Shown: one piece after another, positions 1-7,352 of the stretch | Layout of the letters: each line of letters starts with the position of its first letter | How positions within the stretch are numbered: position 1 is the first letter of the stretch | Assembly: GCA_041670885.1 (NCBI GenBank) | Contig: JBAXYJ010000012.1 | Coordinates: 1-24,197, forward strand | Reading direction: 5' to 3' | Source of the DNA: JAJBWD01 sp041670885 | GTDB lineage: Bacteria; Bacillota; Clostridia; Clostridiales; Clostridiaceae | DNA length: 24,197 bases | Notes under the pieces: model-generated | Seen by the model: only the letters and a program-made list of their open reading frames with translations | What the model was told of the DNA's origin: nothing | Database searches by the model: none | Program-made: the position numbers and the translations under genes

Positions 1-551
1 TAAGAAAAGGAGTAAAAATATCCAATCTGATTCACGGCGGCGGACAGGAAAAGGGAAGAAGAGCAGGAACAGAAAACATAGCAGGAATTGTAGGTATCAG
101 CAAGGCTTTAGAGATTTCAGTATCTGAAATTCCTAAAGAAAGTCAGAGAATAAAAAAATTAAGAGATAAATTAATAGATGGTCTTCTTAAGGTTCCATAT
201 TCAAGGCTTAATGGGCCAAGAGATACAAACAGGCTTCCAAACAACGTTAATATCTGCTTTAGATTTATTGAAGGAGAATCTATACTGCTTCTTCTTGATA
301 GCTATGGAATATGTGCTTCCAGCGGAAGTGCCTGCACTTCAGGATCTTTAGACCCATCTCATGTTCTTCTGGCAATAGGATTAAAACATGAAATAGCCCA
401 TGGAAGCTTAAGGCTTACTCTGGGAATAGATACAACCGAAGAGGATATTGACTATGCCATTGAAACTATTCCAAAGGTAGTAGAGAGACTTCGGAATATG
501 TCGCCATTATGGGATGATTTTAAAAAAGGAGTTGAAAGAAATGATATATAG
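1..551 (+). CDS. Cysteine desulfurase (NifS/IscS type), C-terminal part, 5' end outside window
   Basis: PLP-dependent enzyme that takes sulfur from cysteine and passes it as a persulfide to the Fe-S scaffold encoded next door. Reading frame is open from base 3 to the TAG at 549-551. The visible part begins just after the PLP-lysine region: the motif HGGGQEKGRRAGTEN, which follows that lysine in this family, is at about 33-77, so the lysine itself is off the window. The active-site cysteine lies in SSGSACTSG (Cys codon 333-335), the mobile-loop sequence of class I NifS/IscS enzymes. The stop codon overlaps the iscU start by 11 bases, so the two are translationally coupled. Family assignment is clear; whether it should be called iscS or nifS cannot be settled from this fragment. 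Confidence 0.95.
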   Translation, partial: RKGVKISNLIHGGGQEKGRRAGTENIAGIVGISKALEISVSEIPKESQRIKKLRDKLIDGLLKVPYSRLNGPRDTNRLPNNVNICFRFIEGESILLLLDSYGICASSGSACTSGSLDPSHVLLAIGLKHEIAHGSLRLTLGIDTTEEDIDYAIETIPKVVERLRNMSPLWDDFKKGVERNDI

Positions 552-981
552 TGAAAAAGTAATGGATCATTTTATGCATCCTAGAAATGTAGGGGAAATA
601 GAAAATGCTGACGGTATAGGTGAGGTTGGAAACCCAAAATGCGGAGATATAATGAAAATATATCTTAAAATAGATAATGATGTAGTAACAGATGCTAAGT
701 TTAAAACCTTTGGCTGCGGTTCTGCTATAGCATCCTCCAGCATGGCTACAGAGCTTATAAAGGGAAAGGATGTAGATGATGCATGGCAGCTTACAAATAC
801 AGCTGTGGCAGAGGCATTAGACGGTCTTCCTCCTATAAAAATGCACTGCAGCGTACTTGCAGAGGAGGGAATCCATAAAGCAATAAATGATTACAGAATA
901 AAAAAAGGATTAAAGCCCTATGAGATGAAAAATCATTCAGAAACAATTCATGAACATATACATGATATACATGAAGAATAG
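541..981 (+). CDS. iscU: Fe-S cluster assembly scaffold protein, IscU/NifU N-terminal type
   Basis: Scaffold on which Fe-S clusters are built with sulfur from the upstream desulfurase. I place the start at ATG 541, preceded by AAAGGAG at 525-531, rather than at an upstream in-frame codon (514). This gives 146 residues beginning MIYSEKVMDHF, the usual family start. The three cluster-binding cysteines are visible: Cys34 in NPKCGD (with Asp36), Cys59 in FGCGSAIASSS and Cys103 in HCSVLAEEG. There is no C-terminal Nfu domain, so this is the single-domain form common in clostridia. The last dozen residues form an acidic His-rich tail (HEHIHDIHEE), not part of the core fold. Cytosolic. Confidence 0.95.
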   Translation: MIYSEKVMDHFMHPRNVGEIENADGIGEVGNPKCGDIMKIYLKIDNDVVTDAKFKTFGCGSAIASSSMATELIKGKDVDDAWQLTNTAVAEALDGLPPIKMHCSVLAEEGIHKAINDYRIKKGLKPYEMKNHSETIHEHIHDIHEE

Positions 982-989
982 AATAAATA

Positions 990-1018
990 TTGACAATAAA
1001 ATTTAATTAAAATATAAT
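990..1018 (+). promoter_or_regulatory. Sigma-A promoter for the alaS T-box leader
   Basis: A consensus TTGACA (990-995) and TATAAT (1013-1018) are separated by exactly 17 bases, starting nine bases after the iscU stop codon. Transcription would begin near 1025, just ahead of the T-box stem I. Confidence 0.85.
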
Positions 1019-1035
1019 CAAAATATAATTCAATA

Positions 1036-1218
1036 TATACGATGATAAGAACGAGTAAATAGAATGATAATTACAGAGAGAAAGTGGCTGGTGTAAACTT
1101 TTATTATCCTATATTGAAGCTGTCTTAGAGTATATTAAAAGAGAGATACATGAAAGTGTATAATTAGGGTGGTACCGCGAAACTTTCGTCCCTTAAAAGA
1201 CGAAAGTTTTATTTTTTT
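1036..1218 (+). promoter_or_regulatory. T-box riboswitch (tRNA-Ala sensing) with terminator, upstream of alaS
   Basis: Classical T-box leader. Stem I elements are readable: GATGATAAGAACGAGTA near 1041 (AG-bulge/K-turn side), AGAGAG at about 1075-1080 and GCTGGTG at about 1087. The probable specifier codon is GCT (Ala) at 1119-1121 in the context TTGAAGCTG. The T-box consensus AGGGTGGTACCGCG is at 1166-1179 and pairs with the uncharged tRNA acceptor end. The terminator stem is 1180-1190 with 1199-1209, followed by a T run to 1217. Known mechanism: uncharged tRNA-Ala stabilises the antiterminator and lets alaS be transcribed. Confidence 0.95.
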
Positions 1219-1232
1219 CAGGAGGATTAATT

Positions 1233-3872
1233 ATGGAAAATCTAGGCTTAAACCAAATAAGGAGAGAATATCTTAATTTTTTTGAAAGCAAGCAGCATCT
1301 TATGATGAATTCGTTTTCATTAGTTCCAAAAAATGATAGGAGTTTATTATTAATTAACGCAGGGATGGCACCATTAAAGCCGTATTTTACAGGTCTTATG
1401 GTACCTCCATCTAAAAGAGTTACCACATGCCAGAAGTGTATAAGAACTGGTGATATTGATAATGTAGGCAAAACCTCAAGACATGGTACTTTTTTTGAAA
1501 TGCTGGGGAATTTCTCTTTTGGAGATTATTTCAAAAAAGAAGCTATAGCCTGGGCATATGAATTTATGACAAAAGTAATAAAACTGCCGGAGAATAAACT
1601 TTATGTAACAATATATTTAGATGATGACGAAGCATATGATATATGGACAAATCAGGTGGGATTTAATAAAAGCAGAATTTTTAGACTGGGAAAAGAGGAT
1701 AATTTCTGGGAACACGGCAGCGGCCCCTGTGGTCCCTGCTCTGAAATTCATTATGCAAAGGAAGATGTAACAATCAATTCAGCAGAAGAATTCCAGAGGG
1801 CATCAGATGAAGATAAAATAATAGAGGTTTGGAATTTAGTATTTACACAATTTGATAAGGATGATAATGGAAATTATAATAAATTAAAATTTCCTAATAT
1901 AGATACGGGAATGGGTCTGGAAAGACTAGCTACAGTAATTCAAAATGTACCTAATATATTTGAAATAGATACAATAAAGAGCATACTTGATAATGTATGT
2001 AAAATCTCTGATGTTTCTTATGGAAAAAATAAAGATATAGATATATCTATAAGAATAATAACTGACCATGTAAGAAGCATAACTTTTATGATAAGCGACG
2101 GCATATTACCATCAAATGAAGGAAGAGGTTATGTTCTAAGGCGTCTTTTAAGGCGTGCATCAAGGCATGGAAGACTTCTTGGAATAAAGGGAACATTTTT
2201 AGATAAGCTGTCTGAATGTGTAATTGAAAATTCAAAAGATTATTATACGGATTTGGAACATAGATGTGATTATATTAAAAAGGTAATAAGATTAGAGGAA
2301 GAAAGATTTAACCAGACAATTGATACAGGAATTATAATATTAAAAGATTATATTAAAGAAATAGAAGAAAAAAATGAAGACATTCTATCCGGAGAAAAAT
2401 CTTTTAAGCTTTACGATACTTATGGATTCCCAATAGAGCTTACTGAAGAAATATTAGAGGAAAAGGGAATAAAGATAGATAAACCTGGATTTGATAAAGA
2501 GATGAAGCTTCAAAAGGAAAGAGCAAGAAGCGCAAGAGACAAGAGCAATTATATGGGAGCTGATATATCCTTAGCAGATATGATTTCGTCAGATACTGAT
2601 ATTTTATTCACAGGCTATGACAATCTTAAAACTTCCTCAAAGGTACTTTTTATAATAAAGGATGATGAATACAGTGAGGAATTAAAAAAGGGAGAAAAGG
2701 GAATAATAGTAACTGAGAGCACCCCTTTCTATGGCGAAATGGGCGGACAGACAGGGGATAGGGGTATAATTTATAATGATTTTTTCAAGGGAAATATTGT
2801 AGATACTAAAAAGAACCTGTCAGGGAAAACCTATCATATTGTTGAGGCCACTTCGGGAAAGCTCCTGTCAGATTCCTTAGTTACACTGGAAGTATCAGAG
2901 GAAAGAAGAAATAATGTTTGCAGAAATCATACTGCAACTCATATGCTGCAGGAAGCATTAATTCAGGTTCTGGGAAGTCACGTTCATCAGTCTGGTTCAT
3001 ATGTGGATCAGTTTAAGCTAAGATTTGATTTTACTAATATGGCACCTATGACTCCAGATGAAATTAAAAAAGCTGAATCCATAGTAAATTTAAATATCAT
3101 GAAAGCTTATGATGTTACGACTAGAGAGATGTCACTTGCATCAGCAAAAGAAAGCGGTGCCATGGCACTCTTTGATGAAAAGTATAAAGATAAGGTAAGA
3201 GTTGTATCTGTAGGTGATTACAGCAGGGAGCTCTGCGGCGGTACTCATGTGAGAAATTCAGGAGAAATAGGATTATTTAAAATCTTATCTGAACAGGGAG
3301 TAGCTTCAGGTATCAGAAGAATAGAAGCTGTAACCGGGTTTAATGCATTAAAATATATAGATGATCAGGAAAATATTATAAAGGAACTTCAGAAGGATTT
3401 AAAGTGCAGTGAAAAAGATTTAACCTCCAAAGTTAAGCAGATAGAACAAAATATTAAATCCTGCGAAAAAGAGATAGAAAGTTTAAAAATCAAGATAACA
3501 TCATCAAAAGAGAACAGTATAGCAGAAAATGCTGTAAAAATAAAGGATATTAATGTAGCCTATGGCGTATTTAATGATACCGATGTAAATCTATTAAGAA
3601 GCTTAGGAGATAAAATAAAAGATAAGATAAAATCAGGTCTTGTTATTTTGGGAAGCAATAATGAAGGAAAAGCAGTATTTATAGCTATGGCAACTAAGGA
3701 CGTTTTAGGTAGAGGAATCCACTGCGGCAAAATAGTAAAAGAGGCAGCAAGTTTTGCAGGAGGAAACGGCGGAGGAAGACCGGATATGGCACAATCTGGA
3801 GGAAAAGACGGTGAAAAAGTTCAGCCTGCAATAGATAATGTGCTTCATTTCATAGAAAGTTTAGTTAAATAG
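1233..3872 (+). CDS. alaS: Alanyl-tRNA synthetase
   Basis: Charges tRNA-Ala in the cytosol and edits Ser/Gly mischarging. 879 residues, the normal bacterial length. ATG 1233 follows GGAGGA at 1221-1226. The class II catalytic domain occupies roughly residues 1-250 (GTFFEMLGNFSFGDYFK, then GPCGPCSEI) and is followed by the tRNA-recognition helices. The editing/SerX domain shows the zinc ligands HTATH (His566, His570) and CGGTH (Cys668, His672). A coiled stretch near 710-770 leads to the C-Ala domain with GGNGGGRPDMAQSGG near the end. Expression is controlled by the preceding T-box. ireB follows after 65 bases. Confidence 0.99.
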   Translation: MENLGLNQIRREYLNFFESKQHLMMNSFSLVPKNDRSLLLINAGMAPLKPYFTGLMVPPSKRVTTCQKCIRTGDIDNVGKTSRHGTFFEMLGNFSFGDYFKKEAIAWAYEFMTKVIKLPENKLYVTIYLDDDEAYDIWTNQVGFNKSRIFRLGKEDNFWEHGSGPCGPCSEIHYAKEDVTINSAEEFQRASDEDKIIEVWNLVFTQFDKDDNGNYNKLKFPNIDTGMGLERLATVIQNVPNIFEIDTIKSILDNVCKISDVSYGKNKDIDISIRIITDHVRSITFMISDGILPSNEGRGYVLRRLLRRASRHGRLLGIKGTFLDKLSECVIENSKDYYTDLEHRCDYIKKVIRLEEERFNQTIDTGIIILKDYIKEIEEKNEDILSGEKSFKLYDTYGFPIELTEEILEEKGIKIDKPGFDKEMKLQKERARSARDKSNYMGADISLADMISSDTDILFTGYDNLKTSSKVLFIIKDDEYSEELKKGEKGIIVTESTPFYGEMGGQTGDRGIIYNDFFKGNIVDTKKNLSGKTYHIVEATSGKLLSDSLVTLEVSEERRNNVCRNHTATHMLQEALIQVLGSHVHQSGSYVDQFKLRFDFTNMAPMTPDEIKKAESIVNLNIMKAYDVTTREMSLASAKESGAMALFDEKYKDKVRVVSVGDYSRELCGGTHVRNSGEIGLFKILSEQGVASGIRRIEAVTGFNALKYIDDQENIIKELQKDLKCSEKDLTSKVKQIEQNIKSCEKEIESLKIKITSSKENSIAENAVKIKDINVAYGVFNDTDVNLLRSLGDKIKDKIKSGLVILGSNNEGKAVFIAMATKDVLGRGIHCGKIVKEAASFAGGNGGGRPDMAQSGGKDGEKVQPAIDNVLHFIESLVK

Positions 3873-3937
3873 TATACTTTTCCCATGTTATGATATATAA
3901 TTAATATATCCTATTATCAAAAAGGGGTGAATAGATA

Positions 3938-4189
3938 ATGGGGAGTAATGAAAACACAATAAAATTTAATCTGCCAAAGGACAAGAAAACACTTACTAAG
4001 GAGATTTTAACAGAGGTTTATGATTCTCTTCAGAAAAAGGGATATAACCCTGTAAATCAGTTAGTTGGATATTTAATATCTGGTGACCCTACTTATATCA
4101 CTAATTATAATGGAGCTAGAGCGAAAGTCAGTAAATTAGAACGTGATGAAATATTAGAAGAGGTTATAAAATATTATCTGGATATATAA
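3938..4189 (+). CDS. ireB: IreB family regulatory phosphoprotein (DUF965)
   Basis: 83 residues, matching the short Firmicute IreB/YrzL family (ends of the protein: NTIKFNLPKDKKTLTKEIL and KVSKLERDEILEEVIKYYL). In Enterococcus, IreB is phosphorylated by the Ser/Thr kinase IreK and lowers cephalosporin tolerance; by homology this one would be a substrate of a PrkC/IreK-like kinase encoded elsewhere. The start has AAAAGGGGTG at about 3920-3929. The conserved order alaS-ireB-ruvX-DUF1292 supports the call. A possible -10 (TATAAT, 3896-3901) lies upstream, but I see no good -35, so a separate promoter is uncertain. Confidence 0.9.
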   Translation: MGSNENTIKFNLPKDKKTLTKEILTEVYDSLQKKGYNPVNQLVGYLISGDPTYITNYNGARAKVSKLERDEILEEVIKYYLDI

Positions 4190-4190
4190 T

Positions 4191-4216
4191 AAAATGCCCT
4201 TTAGGGCATTTTATTT
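4191..4216 (+). terminator. Intrinsic terminator after ireB
   Basis: Perfect 9-bp stem: 4191-4199 (AAAATGCCC) with 4204-4212 (GGGCATTTT), TTTA loop, then a T-rich run. It begins two bases after the ireB stop, and it should end the alaS-ireB transcript. Confidence 0.85.
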
Positions 4217-4222
4217 TAATTA

Positions 4223-4328
4223 AGGAAATTGCATAATAACATTTTGGCTTATTTTTCAGCTTAAAAATAAGGAATTATCTAACTTTTTTTAAGCTGAAAA
4301 AGTTAATTTATTAATTATACAATTTCCT
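4223..4328. repeat. 106-bp palindromic element with alternative hairpins, upstream of ruvX
   Basis: Outer arms 4223-4237 (AGGAAATTGCATAAT) and 4314-4328 (ATTATACAATTTCCT) match as inverted repeats at 14 of 15 positions, the one exception being a G-T pair. Inside, three stems compete: 4248-4256 with 4263-4271 (9 bp, perfect); 4281-4288 with 4297-4304 (8 bp); and a long-range 12-bp perfect stem, 4252-4263 with 4290-4301, which excludes both. A related direct copy of the left end (GGAAATTACATAG) follows at 4337-4349. It could be a small miniature element or a structured RNA leader of ruvX. No coding potential is seen. Confidence 0.7.
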
Positions 4329-4361
4329 CAGTTAGGGAAATTACATAGATAGGAGAATTTC

Positions 4362-4775
4362 ATGAGAATATTAGGCTTGGATGTAGGAGATAAAACTATA
4401 GGAATTGCAGTATCAGACCCTTTGATGTTTACTGCTCAGGGAATAACAACTATAAAAAGAATAAATATTGGTAAAGATATTGAAGCTATTCAAAAAATTT
4501 GTGAAGAATATAGTGTGGATGAGTTTTTAGTTGGCTTTCCTAAAAATATGAATGGCACAATAGGTCCACAATGTGAAAAGGTAATGGAGTTTTGTAAGGT
4601 TTTAGAAAAAAAATTAAAAAAGAAAATAACTCTTTGGGATGAAAGATTGACTACAGTTGCTGCAGAAAAAGCTATGCTGGAAGCAGATCTTTCCAGAAAA
4701 AAGAGAAAAAAAATTATAGATAAAATTGCAGCTACCTTTATCCTGCAGGGATATTTAGATAGCTTGACACGTTAA
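4362..4775 (+). CDS. ruvX: Holliday junction resolvase-like RuvX/YqgF nuclease
   Basis: 137-residue RNase H-fold nuclease of the YqgF family, linked in bacteria to pre-16S rRNA 5'-end processing and proposed as a Holliday-junction resolvase. The first strand carries MRILGLDVGDKTIGIAVSDP with the catalytic Asp7. The second acidic region, LVGFPKNMNG, and the DERLTT motif (about residues 96-101) are present. ATG 4362 follows AGGAGAA at 4351-4357. The next gene starts 15 bases downstream, so ruvX and the DUF1292 gene share a transcript. The transcription start is not obvious because the 106-bp palindrome fills the upstream gap. Confidence 0.95.
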   Translation: MRILGLDVGDKTIGIAVSDPLMFTAQGITTIKRINIGKDIEAIQKICEEYSVDEFLVGFPKNMNGTIGPQCEKVMEFCKVLEKKLKKKITLWDERLTTVAAEKAMLEADLSRKKRKKIIDKIAATFILQGYLDSLTR

Positions 4776-4790
4776 GAATGGAGGTATAAT

Positions 4791-5057
4791 ATGGAAATTG
4801 ATATGGATGAAATCATAACATTAACGGACGAGGATGGAATCTCATCTGACTTTAAACTATTAGCCAAGCTGGATATTGAAGACGAAGAGTATGCAGTAGT
4901 TGCTCCAATAGACAGTGACAGTGATGAAGCAATAGCTCTAAAAATAGAAAAAGTATCCGAAGATGAATATGAATTTGTTACAGTGGAAGATGATGAAACG
5001 CTTGACATGATAAGTGAAGCTTATGAAACGCTTATGAATGATGAAAATTTAAATTAA
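4791..5057 (+). CDS. DUF1292 domain protein (YrzB-like)
   Basis: 88-residue, strongly acidic protein (many Asp/Glu, including DSDSDEA and EDDETLD). It matches the DUF1292 family found next to ruvX across Firmicutes. The core strands read IITLTDEDG, FKLLAKLDIEDEEYAVVAPID, ALKIEKV and YEFVTVEDDE. ATG 4791 has GGAGG at 4780-4784. Function is unknown; family membership and synteny are the only evidence. fur begins ten bases after its stop. Confidence 0.9.
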   Translation: MEIDMDEIITLTDEDGISSDFKLLAKLDIEDEEYAVVAPIDSDSDEAIALKIEKVSEDEYEFVTVEDDETLDMISEAYETLMNDENLN

Positions 5058-5067
5058 GGGTGTTAAT

Positions 5068-5523
5068 ATGGTAAAGCTTTCTGATAATGAAGAAAAAAGA
5101 ATAAATGATAAATTAAAAGACAATGGTTATAAACTCACTCTTCAGAGAAAACTTATTTTGGAAAATTTATTAGAGCACGAAGGTGAACATCTGACTATAG
5201 AGGAGCTTTATGATATAGTAAAAATAGATTTTCAGGATATTGGTCTTGCTACAGTATATAGAACAATGCAGCTGTTTGAAGATATTGGACTTGTCAGTAG
5301 ATTGAATCTGGATGATGGATGCTATAGATATGAATTAATTCATGAAAATGAGCATCACAGGCATCATCATTTAATATGTTTAAAGTGCGGCCGTGTCACA
5401 GAAGTTCAAGGAGATTTGTTAGAATCATTAGAACAGAGCATAGAAAAAAAATACGATTTTCAGGTTGAAAATCATAGTGTGAAGTTTTTTGGCATTTGCA
5501 GCGAATGTAAAAAGAAAAAATAG
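5068..5523 (+). CDS. fur: Ferric uptake regulator family repressor, closest to Fur
   Basis: 151-residue metal-dependent DNA-binding repressor. N-terminal winged helix (YKLTLQRKLILENLLEHEG, then GLATVYRTMQLFEDIGLVSRL). Dimerisation domain with the His cluster ENEHHRHHHLIC and two structural zinc CxxC pairs, Cys104/Cys107 and Cys144/Cys147. The segment DDGCYRYEL...HHHLICLKCG...LLESLE resembles Bacillus Fur more than PerR, whose Asp-containing SRFD and DHYHAIC segments differ; I favour Fur, but Zur or PerR function is not excluded. Co-transcribed with ruvX and rnjA (10-base gaps). Confidence 0.85.
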   Translation: MVKLSDNEEKRINDKLKDNGYKLTLQRKLILENLLEHEGEHLTIEELYDIVKIDFQDIGLATVYRTMQLFEDIGLVSRLNLDDGCYRYELIHENEHHRHHHLICLKCGRVTEVQGDLLESLEQSIEKKYDFQVENHSVKFFGICSECKKKK

Positions 5524-5533
5524 GAGGGATAAA

Positions 5534-7201
5534 TTGAATAAACCAAAGCAAAGTATAAAGATAATACCACTTGGTGGTTTAGGAGAAATTGGAAAGAATT
5601 TCACAGTTGTAGAATTTAATGATGAAATTATTGTCATAGATTGTGGACTTAAGTTTCCAGATGATGAAATGTTAGGAATAGATATTGTTATTCCGGATAT
5701 TTCATATTTATTAAAAAATGTTGAAAAGGTAAAGGGAATATTTTTAACTCACGGTCATGAGGACCATATTGGAGCTCTTCCATATATTTTAAAACAAATA
5801 AACATACCGGTATATGGAACAAAACTTACAATTGGTATTGTTGAAACAAAACTGAAAGAAAGTAATTTACTAAGTACAACTGTACTAAACAGGGTAAACT
5901 TCGGTGACATTATAAGACTTTCAAAGATGTCTGTGGAGTATATAAGGACTAATCACAGCATTGCAGATTCAGCAGCACTTGCTATTCACACACCTCTTGG
6001 AGTAGTTTTTCATTCAGGAGATTTTAAAATTGATTATACTCCAATAGACGGAGAGGTAGCTAATTTAGCAAGGTTTGCAGAACTTGGCAAAAAAGGAGTA
6101 CTTGTCATGATGGCAGACAGTACCAATGTGGAAAGGCCTGGCTATACTATGTCAGAAAAGACTGTAGGGAAAACCTTTGAAAGAATATTCCAAGATGCAA
6201 AAGGAAGAATAATAGTTGCTACCTTTGCATCTAATGTTCATAGGATTCAGCAGGTTATAACTGCAGCTGAAAAGTATGACAAAAAAGTTGCTGTTACCGG
6301 AAGAAGTATGGAAAATATAGTTGAGGTTGCTGCTGAACTTGGCTATCTTAAATATGAAAAAGATACACTTATAAATATAGATTCCATAAGAAAATATCCT
6401 AATGACAAGATAGTTATCATAACTACAGGTACTCAGGGAGAGCCTATGTCTGCACTGTCCAGAATGGCTATGAATGACCATAGAAAAGTAAATATACTAA
6501 AAGGAGATCTGGTCATAATATCGGCAAGTCCAATTCCAGGTAATGAAAAGCTGATATCCAGAGTCATAAATATGCTTTTCAAGGCTGGAGCTGAGGTAGT
6601 ATATGAAGCATTAGCAGATGTTCATGTATCGGGCCATGCATGCCAGGAAGAGCTTAAGCTGCTGCACAGCCTTATAAAACCAAGATTTTTTATACCGGTT
6701 CACGGCGAGTACAGGATGTTAAAGCAGCATGCAGAATTGGCACAAAAACTGGGTATGTCTGAAGAAAATATTGTAATAGCTGAAAATGGTGATGTAATTG
6801 AAGTTACAAGAAAATCAATAAATAAAATGGGAACCGTTACATCCGGTCAGGTATTTGTTGACGGACTTGGAGTAGGAGATGTTGGAAACATAGTCCTTCG
6901 AGACAGAAAACATTTATCCCAGGATGGTATAATTACTGTAGTTGCTACAATTGCAAAGGATTCAGGAGGAGTAATTGCAGGTCCTGATATAATATCAAGA
7001 GGCTTTGTTTATGTAAGAGAATCAGAAGACCTAATTGAAGAAGCAAGAGATGTTGTCAAGGAAGCTTTAGATTCGTGCCAAAAAAAGGGTATAACTGATT
7101 GGGCTTCAATTAAATCAACAATAAGAGATTCCCTAAGAATGTTTATATACGAAAAAACAAAGAGGAAACCTATGATATTACCAATAATTATGGAAATATA
7201 A
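5534..7201 (+). CDS. rnj: Ribonuclease J
   Basis: Endo/5'-exoribonuclease of mRNA decay and rRNA maturation, metallo-beta-lactamase/beta-CASP fold. I start it at TTG 5534, six bases after AGGAGGG (5522-5528), giving 555 residues; the open frame extends upstream into fur, but that part has no fitting ribosome binding site. The catalytic motif HGHEDH is at residues 73-78. Downstream are HSGDFKID, MADSTN and the beta-CASP segment with ASNVHRIQQ. The late HVSGHA and FIPVHGEYRML motifs and the C-terminal domain of the RNase J family complete it. The length is typical. It follows fur directly. Confidence 0.95.
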   Translation: MNKPKQSIKIIPLGGLGEIGKNFTVVEFNDEIIVIDCGLKFPDDEMLGIDIVIPDISYLLKNVEKVKGIFLTHGHEDHIGALPYILKQINIPVYGTKLTIGIVETKLKESNLLSTTVLNRVNFGDIIRLSKMSVEYIRTNHSIADSAALAIHTPLGVVFHSGDFKIDYTPIDGEVANLARFAELGKKGVLVMMADSTNVERPGYTMSEKTVGKTFERIFQDAKGRIIVATFASNVHRIQQVITAAEKYDKKVAVTGRSMENIVEVAAELGYLKYEKDTLINIDSIRKYPNDKIVIITTGTQGEPMSALSRMAMNDHRKVNILKGDLVIISASPIPGNEKLISRVINMLFKAGAEVVYEALADVHVSGHACQEELKLLHSLIKPRFFIPVHGEYRMLKQHAELAQKLGMSEENIVIAENGDVIEVTRKSINKMGTVTSGQVFVDGLGVGDVGNIVLRDRKHLSQDGIITVVATIAKDSGGVIAGPDIISRGFVYVRESEDLIEEARDVVKEALDSCQKKGITDWASIKSTIRDSLRMFIYEKTKRKPMILPIIMEI

Positions 7202-7251
7202 TAATAATTGTGTAATATTTTAAAATAGTATCTCACAAAATTAAACATAAG

Positions 7252-7280
7252 TTGACTTTTTAATAACAAAATATTAAAAT
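7252..7280 (+). promoter_or_regulatory. Probable sigma-A promoter for typA
   Basis: TTGACT (7252-7257) and TAAAAT (7275-7280) are 17 bases apart, in the gap between rnj and typA. The predicted start near 7287 places the hairpin at 7296-7319 at the very 5' end of the typA transcript. Confidence 0.6.
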
Positions 7281-7295
7281 ATAAAAGGACTTATG

Positions 7296-7324
7296 ATTGG
7301 ATACAAAATAGTATCCAATTTTTG
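7296..7324 (+). terminator. Intrinsic terminator or leader attenuator between rnj and typA
   Basis: Perfect 9-bp stem 7296-7304 (ATTGGATAC) with 7311-7319 (GTATCCAAT), six-base loop, and TTTTTGTTT directly after. It can end the rnj transcript. Because a promoter lies just upstream, it would also sit within the first 40 bases of the typA mRNA. Confidence 0.8.
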
Positions 7325-7352
7325 TTTGTAAAAAGAAATTGGAGGAATTAGA

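Noticed and set aside
3873..3901. Promoter in front of ireB
   Set aside because: TATAAT is present at 3896-3901, but the sequence 17 bases upstream (TATACT) is a poor -35; not strong enough to list.
5483..5500. A GGCATTTG match (TTGGCATTTGCAG) inside fur
   Set aside because: It encodes the conserved FGICSEC zinc-site segment, is not next to a promoter and has no partner box 40 bases away; chance match.
6152..6481. Minus-strand open frames, for example 6152-6481 and 1193-1471
   Set aside because: They lie opposite well-identified genes (rnj, alaS), have no ribosome binding sites and encode no recognisable proteins.
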